Assembly: GCA_025677825.1 (NCBI GenBank)
Contig: JAIXMO010000001.1
Coordinates: forward strand, 1,054,001-1,118,000
Length of the DNA: 64,000 bases
Reading direction: 5' to 3'
Source of the DNA: Helicostylum pulchrum
Taxonomy: Eukaryota; Mucoromycota; Mucoromycetes; Mucorales; Mucoraceae
A model generated the notes under the pieces. The model was not told where the DNA came from. It made no database searches and saw only the letters and a program-made list of their open reading frames with translations. Below are positions 37,201 through 47,909 of the stretch, piece by piece. The position numbers and the translations under genes are program-made. The first letter of the stretch is position 1; each line of letters opens with the position of its first letter.

Positions 37201-38142
37201 AGTCTAATGGGGGAGGGAGAAAAATATCACCTTTTTTTTCAAGCTGGTAGTTAGTTGGAAGGATATCTTGTAATTGAGGACCTCTTTTTTGTTGCATTTT
37301 GACGCTGTTACCGTCCTTGACAAAAGTACAGGCTCTTAGCAGATTAATCATTTTGTGCGCCTGAACTCCGAAGTCAATAGTATAATCGGTTGCTGCAGTT
37401 AATTTTCCCTTGAGAACTCTAAGAAATGTATCTTTTATATCAGCTGGTAAGTCGCTTCTGATCAATGGTAAGAGAGACGAACTACAATGTCTAGTCTTTT
37501 CATCTTCTTCTTCATTCATGTCTAACTCTGTGGGGTTATCTGAGGAACCTTCTGGCTGATGTAGGCTTTCAACTGTTTGCGTTTTAGAAACAGAACTGGA
37601 TGAAGATGGAACGTATTCATCTTCTTCGATAAGGCTTGTTTCTTCGATTTTTTGTGAAAGAACTTCAACTTCAACTTCTTTACCTTTTCCCTTTACATCT
37701 TTTCGGTAATCAGAAACTACGCGGTCAAAGTCACTTTCAACGAGTTATAATTAGCGTTGCAGGGGCGTTTGAGTTTTTCTCCTCTTCCTTAACATGTTCT
37801 CTATCTCAGCAGCGCGAGCACCTATTCTTCCGCGCCTGTGACTATTCCTCTATCTAGCCTTTTTTTGGTCATGCATTGATTTTTGAGATCATCAAGACTT
37901 TTTCCGGAGTCTATACAGTCTTGAATCGTTCTAGAAAGACGCCGCTTCATTTCTCGTTGAAAAGCTCCCAAAAGCTCTTCTTCTCTCTCTGCATCCTTCA
38001 TTTTTTTATCAGTAGGCTCGCTTTCACTTTCACTTTCGAGAAGATTTCGACGAGTTCTCTTCTGGCCTTTACGTCTCCAAGTCGAAAGCTGGTTCAAGGC
38101 AGGAGTTGCACGTAAAAATTGTCGCTGTTTCTTTCTGCGCAT
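34260..38142 (-). pseudogene. Fanzor (eukaryotic TnpB/IS605 OrfB-like RNA-guided nuclease), decayed
   Basis: Leftward gene relic. N-terminal basic/acidic part: 38142 to about 36890. Central block: 36833-35509, with YGFDGNVILSRRL, NLAEIKKVTASYGLDFQHN and LLPGLKTVRITG. RuvC-I-like GTDNG: about 35310. Then PILFVGDRVYGIGS, ITNEHNTSQTCPFCF (zinc-ribbon half with the relocated catalytic Glu reported for Fanzors) and VCYNQ…GRDSLSAFAIGF (RuvC-III Asp). One clean intron, 36593-36532, is supported; another lies near 35110-35225. Lesions: frameshifts near 37830 and 36885, at an A-run near 35545 and near 34515; in-frame stops near 37745; and the zinc-ribbon Cys replaced by Tyr (NQEY). All three acidic catalytic positions survive. 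Fanzors are guide-RNA-directed DNA nucleases spread with transposons. No flanking inverted repeats were found. Confidence 0.82.
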
Positions 38143-39430
38143 TATCAAAGTATTAGTTAGCTTTGTACGAAAAAAAAAACGAAAATAAAAGAAAATAAAA
38201 GAAAAGAAAAAACGAAAATAAAAAAGAAAACTGCTGCTAACTTATGATTAATTTTGGTGTTGATTAATTCTTGGTCTGAACAGGGAAATAAAAAATGATT
38301 TATTATTTGGTGTAGGAAAATATGGAAGCAGGTACAGGTGCAGCGCTTTTTTATTTCGTATTGAACTATTTACTCAAAGCCAATCTCGCCTTGTGAGATC
38401 CGAAACCATAATAGTATGCAATTTTAACAAAATACTAAACGTATTTAAATAGTTGGTAAATCTTCTTATTCCTGTAGTGAGACTGTGAGGTTTTATTAGG
38501 TAGAGAGACATGAGCTTCTATATTCTGTCTAATGATTGTACGGAGAGGTAGTCTGTATAAATTTTAATTTGAAGGAATGATACATAGCTCCAAGACATTC
38601 GAACTTCAAAAGTATGTCACCGATAGCAAGATCACGTACCTTTGTGAGGCGCTTATAGTAGAATACACATACGATACCCATTTGCTTAGTTTGTTAGATC
38701 AAGATAATAACCTTCGGAATAGAAATTTACCGGATCTCTAAAAGCGTGTAACGCCAAATTGATTGTGACAACCCCAATGATCTATATTATTTTTTAAAAA
38801 ACTCCTGTTGGCCATTAAAGCCGTAAGAATGGTAAGCAACATACGTTAGTATGAATTCAGGCTATATCCGATATATTTTTTTTATTAAGTATGTATTTTT
38901 ATAGCAATTACATATTGTCAAAAGAAAAATGCATTTGTCATCCAAATCTCAAAAGTAAAAAAATTTCGCTTACCATTGGGGTTTTTTCCCCAAAAAACAA
39001 AAACACTATTATATGCAGCTTATTTTTTTCTTTTTAAAAAAAAAGGGAAGCCATTGATCGCAAAAAAAAAAGGTACACACAATAACGTTCATGGATTGTA
39101 GCAAATGGGTAAAGCCAAGTATCATTAGTAAGCATCGATTCCATTGGCCAGGTTATATTTACATCAGCTAATGCTTTTATTAGATACATGATGTTTGTAG
39201 TAGTACTACATACTGTCAAAACAAAAATGTATTTGTCATCGAGATCTCAAAGCCATGTTACTCTCTCTCTCTCCCCCAGAGCAAACCTTTTTTTTTTTTC
39301 CAAGTTAGCAGGAACGATTGAACTTTAAAATGGAATAAGAAAAAAAAATCTGTTCCCTAGTATAAATAATGCGTTCCAGATCAGGGTTTTTATCCTCTCA
39401 TAAAATACATTATATATTTTCGTAACAATA
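38143..39430. other. Intergenic region
   Basis: AT-rich, no gene. Two similar stretches (about 38880-38950 and 39180-39250: gtatgta/gtagtac…cattt gtcatc, aatctcaaa) suggest a short local repeat. A CT run lies at 39260-39275. Confidence 0.45.
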
Positions 39431-41417
39431 ATGAAGTTTTCATTACCGCTTTATAAAAGTGATCGTAAACCGATCTTTTTAAATTTTAGATCCTCTTCAA
39501 CGTATGTCCTAGTCACGGTTTCGATTGCGATGTTTGTTAATGTACGTATTATACTTTATAATATAATTAAGCTTGTATAGTTATCTGATCTTCTTATAAT
39601 ATTATAATAGATGCTTGCGTACAGTTTGATTGTTCCGATAGGTATAAAGACAATGCAATATTACTCTGACTAGTGTTCATTTATAGTTTGTTTATTTTTA
39701 TAGTTCCTTTTATTGTCGATGCTCTAAATCGAGGACTACCTGTAGACTCTGGTATCCCATATGATTCGCATGTGCAAGATGACGCTGAAACTTCTAAAAA
39801 GACAGGTATCATGCTTGCATTTTTTGCGGTTGGTCTACTAATTGGATCCCCTATATTCGGGTACATGGGTACGATATATATACACATACATATAATATTT
39901 TTATTGTCTAAACTAATATTCCTTTATTAGGCGATCGTATAACAAAACGTAAAATACCAATGTTAATGGGTATCGGTGGTATGATCATTGCTACTTTACT
40001 CTTTCTGTTTATCGACAAGTACTATCAATTTTTGATCGCAAGAGCTTTACAAGGATTTGCAGATGCAAGCGTGTGGACCTTGGGTATGGCTATGGTTGCT
40101 GATGCTTATCCTGTTGAACAACTTGGAAGACAGGTTGGTTGCTATTAAAAAAACATGTATCGTAATAATATTTTAAAAAATAAAAATAGATGAGTAAAGT
40201 ACTACTCAGTTATTCTATTGGTCTTGTTGCTGGTGCACCTATAGGAGGAGGTAGTACTTTTTGAAAATTGGAAATTTTTTCTGTACAATATACTAAATAT
40301 TTTTCTTCTTGTCACTACTACTACTTAGGTCTTTATCAACATTTCGGATATAAAGCGCCTTTTATATTCGTTATTGTATTAGCTGGCGTTGACTTTATTT
40401 TACGTTTGTTAATGATCGAAAAGAGTGATTACCTTCCTGAATGGTTAGAAAATGAAGAAAAAGAAGAGTCTGTAAAAGATGAAACTATAATAAATGAAGA
40501 AGCTACGATCGGTCAAGATAATGAAACATGTAGTAGTACTATTTCAACCTCAAATGCCGAACCTCCGGTAAAAGGTCGTGTCAGTACATGGACGTTAATT
40601 TCAAACCCTAGATTAATTGCCGCAGCTCTTTTAGCATTCGCCAATGGTGTCATTTATAATGTTTTTGAAGTAATAACCTAAAATAACAGCGATAGAATAA
40701 AATAAAAAAAACTTGTATTAACCTTTAATTTTAGCCTACTTTAACAGTAAAACTTTCAAAGGAGTTTGGCTTAAACGCTAGTCAAATTGGACTCGTGTTT
40801 CTGGCCCAAATGATCCCTACGTTTGTTTCAACACCTTTATCTGGTTGGATTCACGACAGATATGGGCCTAAAATTGTTTGTATTACAACAATGCCGCTTT
40901 GTGCTCTTTTTATGATACTCATGGGAACTCAAAATCAAGACTCGCCAGGCGGTGTGGCACCATTAATTGTTTTGTTTGCTTTGCAGGGATTTACAGCATT
41001 TGCATTCTTGACGCCTGCACTCCCAGAAATCGCTCACGTAGCACAAGTAGAGGGTGGGAAAGTAGGTGATAGTGGTACTGGAAGAAGTTTTTCGATATTT
41101 AACATGGTAAAAAAAATATTATAGCACTATTATATACCCCCTCCCCTCTTCTAACATTCTGACTATTATTATTATAGGCATTTGGTGTTGGTGCACTTAT
41201 AGGTTTGTATACAAGTTGGTTACATATTTGAAAAATTAAATTACTTATTTTATGTATAGGTCCTCTTTTGGGAGGGTTTCTTTATGGAGAAATTGGCTTT
41301 TTTTATCTCTGCGTGGTCATGGCATGTTTTCTGATCATTTGTGTACCCTATATATACTTTTTTATAGGTGAACCAGGTAAAATCATTGACTATAGAGGCG
41401 TAGCAGCAAAGAAGTGA
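39431..41417 (+). CDS. Major facilitator superfamily transporter (DHA1/VMAT-like), 488 aa
   Basis: Nine exons: 39431-39541, 39611-39641, 39704-39868, 39931-40133, 40190-40250, 40329-40669, 40735-41106, 41178-41202 and 41260-41417. Exons 2 and 8 are only 31 and 25 nt, but all phases agree. The protein has about 12 hydrophobic helices in two halves with a charged central loop (about residues 225-270, EEKEESVKDE). MFS signatures are seen: MLAYSLIVPIVPF in the first helix, IFGYMGDRITKRK (motif A, loop 2-3), LQGFADASVWTLGMAMVAD (helix 4) and GWIHDRYGPK (second-half motif A). It resembles proton-coupled drug or amine exporters of the DHA1 group. Substrate unknown; plasma or vacuolar membrane likely. 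Confidence 0.9.
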
Positions 41418-41473
41418 CCTCATCCATTACTACCCTTTTAATACATGAATATACATGTAACTTTTTAAAAAAA

Positions 41474-41538
41474 GGGAATTGTTATTTTCACCCCCAATTT
41501 TTTTATTTTCACCCCCTCGATTATTTTTGACCTATGAA
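41474..41538 (+). repeat. MULE terminal inverted repeat, left
   Basis: Reverse complement matches 44061-44124 along the whole length except one extra C. It contains an internal repeat of the motif TTATTTTCACCCC. Confidence 0.9.
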
Positions 41539-41617
41539 TACGAGCGAAATTTTCGCTTTAATTTTGACATTTTGACGGGATTCACTGAGCATTAATAAAT
41601 TGTACCTTTTTTCCTTC

Positions 41618-41641
41618 AAAAAAAAAAAAAAAAAAAAAAAA
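41618..41641. repeat. Poly-A homopolymer (24 A)
   Basis: Long A run inside the MULE, between the left inverted repeat and the transposase frame. Confidence 0.8.
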
Positions 41642-41795
41642 GACACCATACTTTAATAACCATAAAACCCCAAAAGCACAGTTGTGGCTATTTCACTTTT
41701 CATTAATAAATAAAAAATTTCATCTCGATCCCTCTACGTTTATCTGAACCTATTGTTTCCCTATGCCATTATACATTTAAAACACCTCTTACGCT

Positions 41796-44067
41796 TCTGA
41801 CGACGACTTTCAGGAGCCCTTCGCCTTTGGAACTCGAAGAGCTCTCGAAAGTGCGAACGATCTTGACGATGACCTCGACGAAGATCTCGACGATGAAAGT
41901 TTCGTCCTTTCAGTGACCCCTCTCCCCTCTCAACTTGAGTTTACTTGCAGCAAAACTCTCGAAAAGTACGTCTTGGACCACTGCAAAGATAACGGCTATC
42001 TTGCTTCTTTGGTTCGTTCTCGTTACTATCCCGACGGACGCTTTAAGTCACTAGAATTTAAGTGCGATTGCGGGGGCAAAAACAGCAGCAAATCCATCGG
42101 CAAAAGACAATCGAAGACAAGACGTGCCGATTGTCCTTTTAAGTGGGTCGTCGGCTCCAACTGGAAAAAATAACAGGGCGAACATACCGCCAAGTTCACA
42201 CTGCGCTTGAATGATAGTCGACACAATCATGAAGCGGCTGATTCCCTTACTGGTCATTCTATCGCGTGCAAGATTGGAGAAGAGCACACGGACGTAATCA
42301 AGGATATGACGATAGCGAATAGCTCGCCTCAGGATATTCTGATCTATCTTCGCCAAAAGTTCCCAGACGATCATTTTAGACCTGGCTCAATTTATAATGC
42401 CAGACAGAAGATTCGTGGAGAATACTTGAACGGCCGTTCTCCCTTACAAGCTCTTTTGGATCAGTTCGCTGACATCGACTCCGGATTCATTTACTCTTAC
42501 AACACAAATGAAGACGGCACCATAAAAAACCTGTTCTTTGCTCACTCTCATTCCTTGAAGATGATCGAGCGCTTTCCTCGAGTATTATTGATGGATTGCA
42601 CATATATGATCAATAAATTTGACATGCCATTGCTTCACGTTGTTGGCATTGATTGTTTCAATAGGACCTTTTTTGTCTGCGGTGTTTTCTTGAAAGACGA
42701 GACACAGGTTAATTATGAGTGGGCGACGGGTATGTTGCGGGAAAAATTGTTCAACTGCTATGCAGAACCAATCGAGCCCAACGTCATAGCTATTGATCGT
42801 GATCTGGCGTTAAAGGGTGCGTTGGAGATCATTTTTGAGTCCAGCACAATTCTCATCTGTCGTTGGCACATCAACAAGAACGTTTTAGCCAAATGCAAAA
42901 AGTACTTTTTGACAGATGATGACTGGAGCGAATTTATGACCAGGTGGGATGGATGCATGAACAGTTTCGATGAAGATGAATGGGAGCAGAACTGGAGCGC
43001 TATGAGGGACAATTACAGGGTAAGCCCAAGATATGTTCAAATTTTCACGTACTTGGCTGCCATTGAAAGAGCATTTCGCAAACGCTTGGATCAATGAACA
43101 CCTCCACCTTGGCGCTATCAATACTTCCAGAGCTGAAGGTGCTCATAACAAGCTGAAGCGAAGACTAAAAGTATCCACGTCGCATTTGGACAAAGTAGTG
43201 AATTTAGTGAAGAGCATGGTTGAAGTTGACGCCAGTGAATTCGGAGCGCATCTGGAAGATGAAAAAGTCAAAGTCATCACCGAGGTTGAGAAGCGAAGAG
43301 TTATGACGAGAGTAATTCAGGGAATAAGTTTATATACTTTGACCGAAGCTCTGGTCCAAGTGAAGAAAATGGAAGATGCTACGTTGCAACCTTTGTCAGA
43401 CTGTACAGATACCTTTACAGTGACAACTGGTATTCCATGCGTGCATCGGATCCAATCCCTTTGCGACCAAGGTCAAGTTCTTCAAGTTGGGCACTTTCAT
43501 CAACAATGGAGACTGGAATTTGCTGATAGTGCCAACCGGTTGGACGATGTGGATGTGGGTAATTCCTTTGACTTCCTAGTCGATATGTTACGCACTCGGT
43601 TTAACAATGCAGCTCCATATGAACAACAGGAAATGACGACGCGACTTTTTGGCATCGTCAATTCGTCTTTGATACCTGTAGAGCCACAAAACGATGCCAA
43701 ATCAAGAGGAAGACCGATAGGTTCGACTGCTAGAAGAAACAATTCTTCGTCAAACAGAAGAAATCCATCTGAATTCGAAAATGCTGAAAGATGGACAAGG
43801 TTCTGCGGGACTTGTCGGCAGCCAGGGCATGACACCAGGCAATGCTCCCAAAGAGTGCTTTCACAAGCAGCCCTGCAGCCCTCTCAACAACCTCAGCAGC
43901 ACCAACAATCATCACGATCATCACGGTCATCATCTATTCTTTTATTTCCTTATCTTTTCTTTTTCTTTCAATTCTTTTCGTTATTCTCCTTTTTTCACAT
44001 AAAATCTAAATATTATTTTTCGCTTAAAACGAGAAAAAATAGGTTTTTATTTCTCTCGTGTTCATAG
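41796..44067 (+). pseudogene. MULE transposase (FAR1-type zinc/WRKY-like + DDE + zinc knuckle), disrupted
   Basis: The frame opens after an upstream stop at about 41796 with an acidic segment; no in-frame ATG is seen, so the start is lost or lies in an unrecognised exon. A FAR1-like DNA-binding region follows (CKDNGYLASLVRS…CDCGGK…RADCPFKWVV). TAA at 42171-42173 interrupts it, then the same frame resumes (RLNDSRHNHEAAD). The MULE catalytic core is seen as RVLLMDCTYMINKFDMPLLH (first D), VIAIDRDLALKGALE (second D), ICRWHINKNV and, after a frameshift near 43025, INTSRAEGAHNKLKRRL (E). A degenerate SWIM-like stretch (CVHRIQSLCD) and a CCHC knuckle (CGTCRQPGHDTRQC) follow. The stop codon lies inside the right inverted repeat. 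It would have cut and pasted the element; now inactive. Confidence 0.88.
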
Positions 44068-44124
44068 GTCAAAAATAATCGAGGGGTGAAAATAAAAAAA
44101 TTGGGGGTGAAAATAACAATTCCC
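44061..44124 (-). repeat. MULE terminal inverted repeat, right
   Basis: Inverse of 41474-41538. It marks the right end of the element and contains the transposase stop codon. Confidence 0.9.
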
Positions 44125-44450
44125 GTTCGATCTGGTACAAAATGGGCACAACAACAGGAGTTACGTTCCAGAAATGTCGCAAATATTCAAGAAATATACG
44201 ATATAATTACCAGAAACAAAGTGTACAAGATGGATGATCTTAGACTATACATTCGATCTGCTTGTTATTTCGAATATTTAATGACAGTATTTCTCCGTTA
44301 GATTTTAATAGGTCATATAAACATAGAGAAGTAAAAAGGTATCTATATTCCGCTACGAAAATGGCTCAAGATTACGTGATCGGGTTATGTCCTATCAAAG
44401 CCAACCACGCTAGGAAAACAAATCAAATACAAATGGTTGCTCATAAGTGA
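44125..44450 (+). pseudogene. Unidentified coding remnant abutting the MULE
   Basis: Coding-like protein text begins exactly where the right inverted repeat ends (RSGTKWAQQQELRSRNVANI…YKMDDLRLYIRSACYF). After a one-base frame change near 44275 it continues (SPLDFNRSYKHREVKRYLYS…MAQDYVIGLCPIKANHARK) to a TGA at about 44448. The composition is that of a real, basic, helical protein C-terminus, not recognised. The N-terminal part is absent on the left side of the MULE, so the flank has been deleted or rearranged. Confidence 0.35.
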
Positions 44451-45246
44451 TGAAAGATTGAAAAGGGACGCAATATAAACCAAATAAAATGAACATGTAT
44501 ATTATTTTTAGTCCCTCTTTATCATAGAAAGTAGCTTTTGAATGCATTGTTATGTGGTATTCTAATAAATCGCTTTGTAATATTTTAATTTATCTACTTG
44601 GAACAATAAAAAGTTTCGAACTCTTGCAGAAAGATACAAATCATATTTTTTTTGTATAATAACTTAGGCGAGTTCAAGAACTATCTATTCGTAGCTGGTG
44701 GATGCTTTTAGTCTTTGCTGTTAGACTTTTCTTTTCTTTTCGTATTTGGTATGTGATTATGGAACTCGTTTCTGATGTTTGTATCTGGCATTTTCTTGTG
44801 TACAATTTATTTTGTTTGATAATAATAAACCATATTCTTATCTTACTTTACATTTTTCAAAGTATTAACTAACATAAATAAAATTACCGTCAAAACAATT
44901 ATAACACTTGATACATTTTTTTTTACTAAGGAGCAATTTAAAAAAACAAATATATTACATAATTCAAGTAAACACGAAACGTATCTATTCAAAGTTTCTT
45001 TTTAATGATGAATAGTAACTATTTAATACTTATGATAATCGAAAACGAAGGATTGTCTCGGTAATACAACTCTTTTGTAATAAACCTGAGTCTCTTCAAT
45101 GTAATATCCTTTCTTCGGTTAGATTTATGTATTACACGCAAAGAAGTGGCGTCTTTATCACACGTGATTAGTTTTTTTTTTATATAAAAGTCGCGCAAAA
45201 AGAAGAAACTCTTTTTTCTCCATTGCTTTTTTTTTTTTTTGACACA
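44451..45246. other. Intergenic region
   Basis: AT-rich and without a supported gene. Confidence 0.5.
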
Positions 45247-46165
45247 ATGTCGATGCAAGCTCATCTCTCTCCAGAATCTCTTGTGAGAATATTTACCTTG
45301 TTTCCACCCACCTCCCAACTTGTTTGCACGTCAGTTTGTAAAAACTGGTGAGATATGGCCAGACGCGTCTTTTTCTCTATAATTATCATAACACCAGAAG
45401 CTAAAGTTGCCAAACTTATCTATAGCTTACGAACAACCGGAACACTAGTTCAATCACTCACCGTCTATATCAATAGGCATCTGTTATATCAAATATTAAT
45501 TGATGTAATTATGTATTGTCCTTTTTTACTCGAGTTAAGGCTTGACTCTATATATTGTAGATGGGTTTGGTCGAGTTAAGTAAAATTAAGGATTAAAGTC
45601 AATATCAGCTCGTCATGTGTCTGCAAATAATCATAAAAGTACTCACAATTATTTGCATCGTATTGCGTATAAACACCGTAGTTCGATTGAAACTCTATGT
45701 ATCCCATTTGTCAACGACCAATTACTACAAGAATTTGATGGTATTATGAAGTATGTATCTCAGTTTGAAAAGCTGAAACTTTTAATATTACTGAATGGAG
45801 ATCACAGCACGCCTGCTGTTCGTTTCGATACCTTATTATGTTGTTTTAAAACACTTGAGGAGCTAGAGATCAAATATTTTTGTCCGTTATATCCACCAAC
45901 GACGTTGCGAAATGAACAGGTAACATGCTATCCTAGTATGCGCAGACTTGAAATAGTTTTACCTGATTTTTCAGTTGACTATTTGGAATATATCATGGAC
46001 ACATTTGTAAATCTTACTAAGCTTCATATTATTATCAAAAAAGGCACTACAGTAGAAGATTGGGAATGCGACGATGTTGGTTTTTTCATGAAATACAGAT
46101 ATATTCCGTTTACCAAAACCCTTTCTGAATCCTCGTTTGTAGTAAATGGGGTTAATATCCTTTAA
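45247..46165 (+). pseudogene. F-box/LRR-like gene, broken
   Basis: It starts at ATG 45247 with an F-box-like segment (LSPESLVRIFTLFP…VCTSVCKNW). An in-frame TGA at about 45352 (CGA to TGA likely, since the frame continues DMARRVFFSIIIITPEAK) is followed by LRR-like text to 45579. The frame then changes near 45585 and continues from about 45600 to 46165 (LLILLNGDHSTPAVRF, YPSMRRLEIVLPDFSVDYLEYIM, LTKLHIIIKK). Large F-box/LRR families acting as SCF ubiquitin-ligase adaptors are typical of these fungi. An intron could remove the TGA (gtgaga donor), but no acceptor restores the second frame, so a pseudogene is preferred. Confidence 0.55.
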
Positions 46166-46500
46166 TAAAAATAAATATGTCACCACTTACCTGATTATAT
46201 CGTCTTCAAAAAGTTTGGCTACATCATGGTCCAAACATACACAGTGTATTTCTTGTGAAAATAAGTGGTAGTATATTTTTTTTAAAATTCAGAGATAAAC
46301 ATGACATATTTTTTTTGTAAGACTTGAAAAAAAAAACTCGTTTTTACATGTAGTTACTCAGTTATTTGAACTTATTCAAATAACAAGCCCTTTCTATTAA
46401 CATAATAACAGATGGATATAACTGTCTCTTTCGATTAATTTGATATATATACAATGACTTTATACTTTATTATAAAAAAAAAAACTAAATAAAAAAAAAT

Positions 46501-47909
46501 TTATTCGGTAGTACCGAATAATTTTTTTGGGGGAGGCGGTGGCGTGGTCTTGGATGTACGAGGTGGACTCCAGCTTCCACGAATATAACTTTGCTTTAAA
46601 ACAAGCTCGTCTTCAGGTAAATACTGGAAATTTCGTTTTGTCGCAATCTTCTTGGTTCTCGAGTTTGTTAGGTGATCCTCGTATTTATTATAGATTTGAA
46701 TGCATTGATCGCGGAAACAAAGTAAATGGCACGCCAGGTCAAAGTACCTGCTAATATTATTAAGGGATTTGTCAATTGTAGTAGTATAAAACTGATCAGC
46801 AATGTAAAGTCCTGGCCGAGCGAGTGTGGTACGGCCAAAGTGTAATTCAAGACCAGATACTTGCAATGAATCTACAGAATCGATCAAGCACCCATCGAGT
46901 ACAAACTTATCAATAATAGCTTTACTTTCAATTGTAACCTTGCATCTATCACTGGTATATTTAACATCCCCCGGGTCTTCTTCTGCGGCTTCAAGAACGC
47001 CAAGATCGGTTTCTACATTGAATCGTTGTCGTACGCTGTCATGCAAAATACGCATATCAACTTTCAAAAGAAGATCGGAGATAGTGTCACTTACTGTTAG
47101 ATGGGTATCCCCCCACTTCAATCGTAAGTTCGTGTGATGAAACAAACGTTCGGTCACCATGCCCCAGAACTTTACTATGTAGTCCCACTCAGAGACACCG
47201 ATTCCATCATTAAACAAATGAGGCTGATTTTTAACAGTAGATAGTATATGGAGTAACAAATCAATACAAAAACCAGTATCATTGTGCTCGGGTTGTATAT
47301 TAGGATCGCACTCGTTGCTTAATTGCTTCATCTCCCTGTATAACTTTATCCAATTAATGTCGAAGCTGCTCTTGTCGTCATAAATGGAACTGATTATATT
47401 TAAAGGCTCAAGGATGCTACTATATTGATCGGTATCGTACTTTCTACACGGAAAACGCGCTCTAAGCTGTTTCCACTGTCCTCTTGTAAACATTGTTGCT
47501 TGTGAGTGCGGGTACGTGCTACTAAGATCTAGAATCGAGTTTAAACCTAGGGCAGCTACAGCTTTATTGTTGCAATTGAGTGAGTTATAACTACGTTGAC
47601 GAGAAAGGGCTTCGACTTAATAACTGTACCGACAGAGGAATTGCAGTCAGAAACGTAAATAGTATCATATTCGTTATTAAGATTTGGGGTATTGGAGGAT
47701 GTGGAGGCACTAGTGTCCGAGTTGTTGGTATCGATAGTCTCTTTTAACACGGCAATTTGATTTACTGCTTCTTTTTCAAACGAGATTTGGACAAACTGTC
47801 TTACTTGTTGATTTGTTCTTCTTTGGGATTCTTCTATCTCTTGTTCTATGTTGTTGTTGTTGTTGTTGCTGTTGCTGCTGTTGCTGTTGTTGCTGTTGTT
47901 GCTCAACAT
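46501..47909 (-). pseudogene. Unrecognised conserved-looking protein gene, frameshifted
   Basis: Read leftward. A first open frame (47909-47556) begins with an Asn/Ser-rich stretch from a (GTT)n repeat and continues RRTNQQVRQFVQISFEKEAV. A second frame, open from about 47614 to 46501, contains RQRSYNSLNCNNKAVAALGL, FTRGQWKQLRARFPCRKYD, GVSEWDYIVKFWGMVTERLF and LKWGDTHLTVSDTISDLLLK, ending in a Pro-rich tail. The frames join by a one-base shift near 47615 that no intron can explain. Alternatively translation begins at ATG 47493, giving an intact 330-residue protein. I do not recognise a known domain. The tidy α/β text and absence of internal stops suggest recent loss or a sequencing error. Confidence 0.5.
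47850..47901. repeat. (GTT)n/(GCT)n trinucleotide repeat
   Basis: Encodes the Asn/Ser tract at the start of the leftward frame. Confidence 0.85.

Larger units (their letters stand above)
41474..44124. mobile_element. Mutator-like (MULE) DNA transposon with ~65-bp terminal inverted repeats
   Basis: 2.65-kb element bounded by near-perfect inverted repeats (41474-41538 and 44061-44124, one-base indel) around a FAR1/MULE-type transposase gene. The tips begin GGGAATTGTTATTTTC. No target-site duplication could be recognised at either end (left flank a poly-A run, right flank gttcgatctg). That is unexpected for MULEs, which usually make 8-11 bp duplications, and suggests flank decay or a later deletion. 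Confidence 0.85.

Noticed and set aside
38880..39250. Short direct repeat near 38.9 and 39.2 kb as possible CRISPR or transposon ends
   Set aside because: Only two imperfect copies with no regular spacing or inverted ends, in a eukaryotic genome; treated as a local duplication.
43730..43933. Antisense and Ser/Gln-rich frames at the end of the MULE transposase
   Set aside because: Low-complexity tail of the transposase read backwards.
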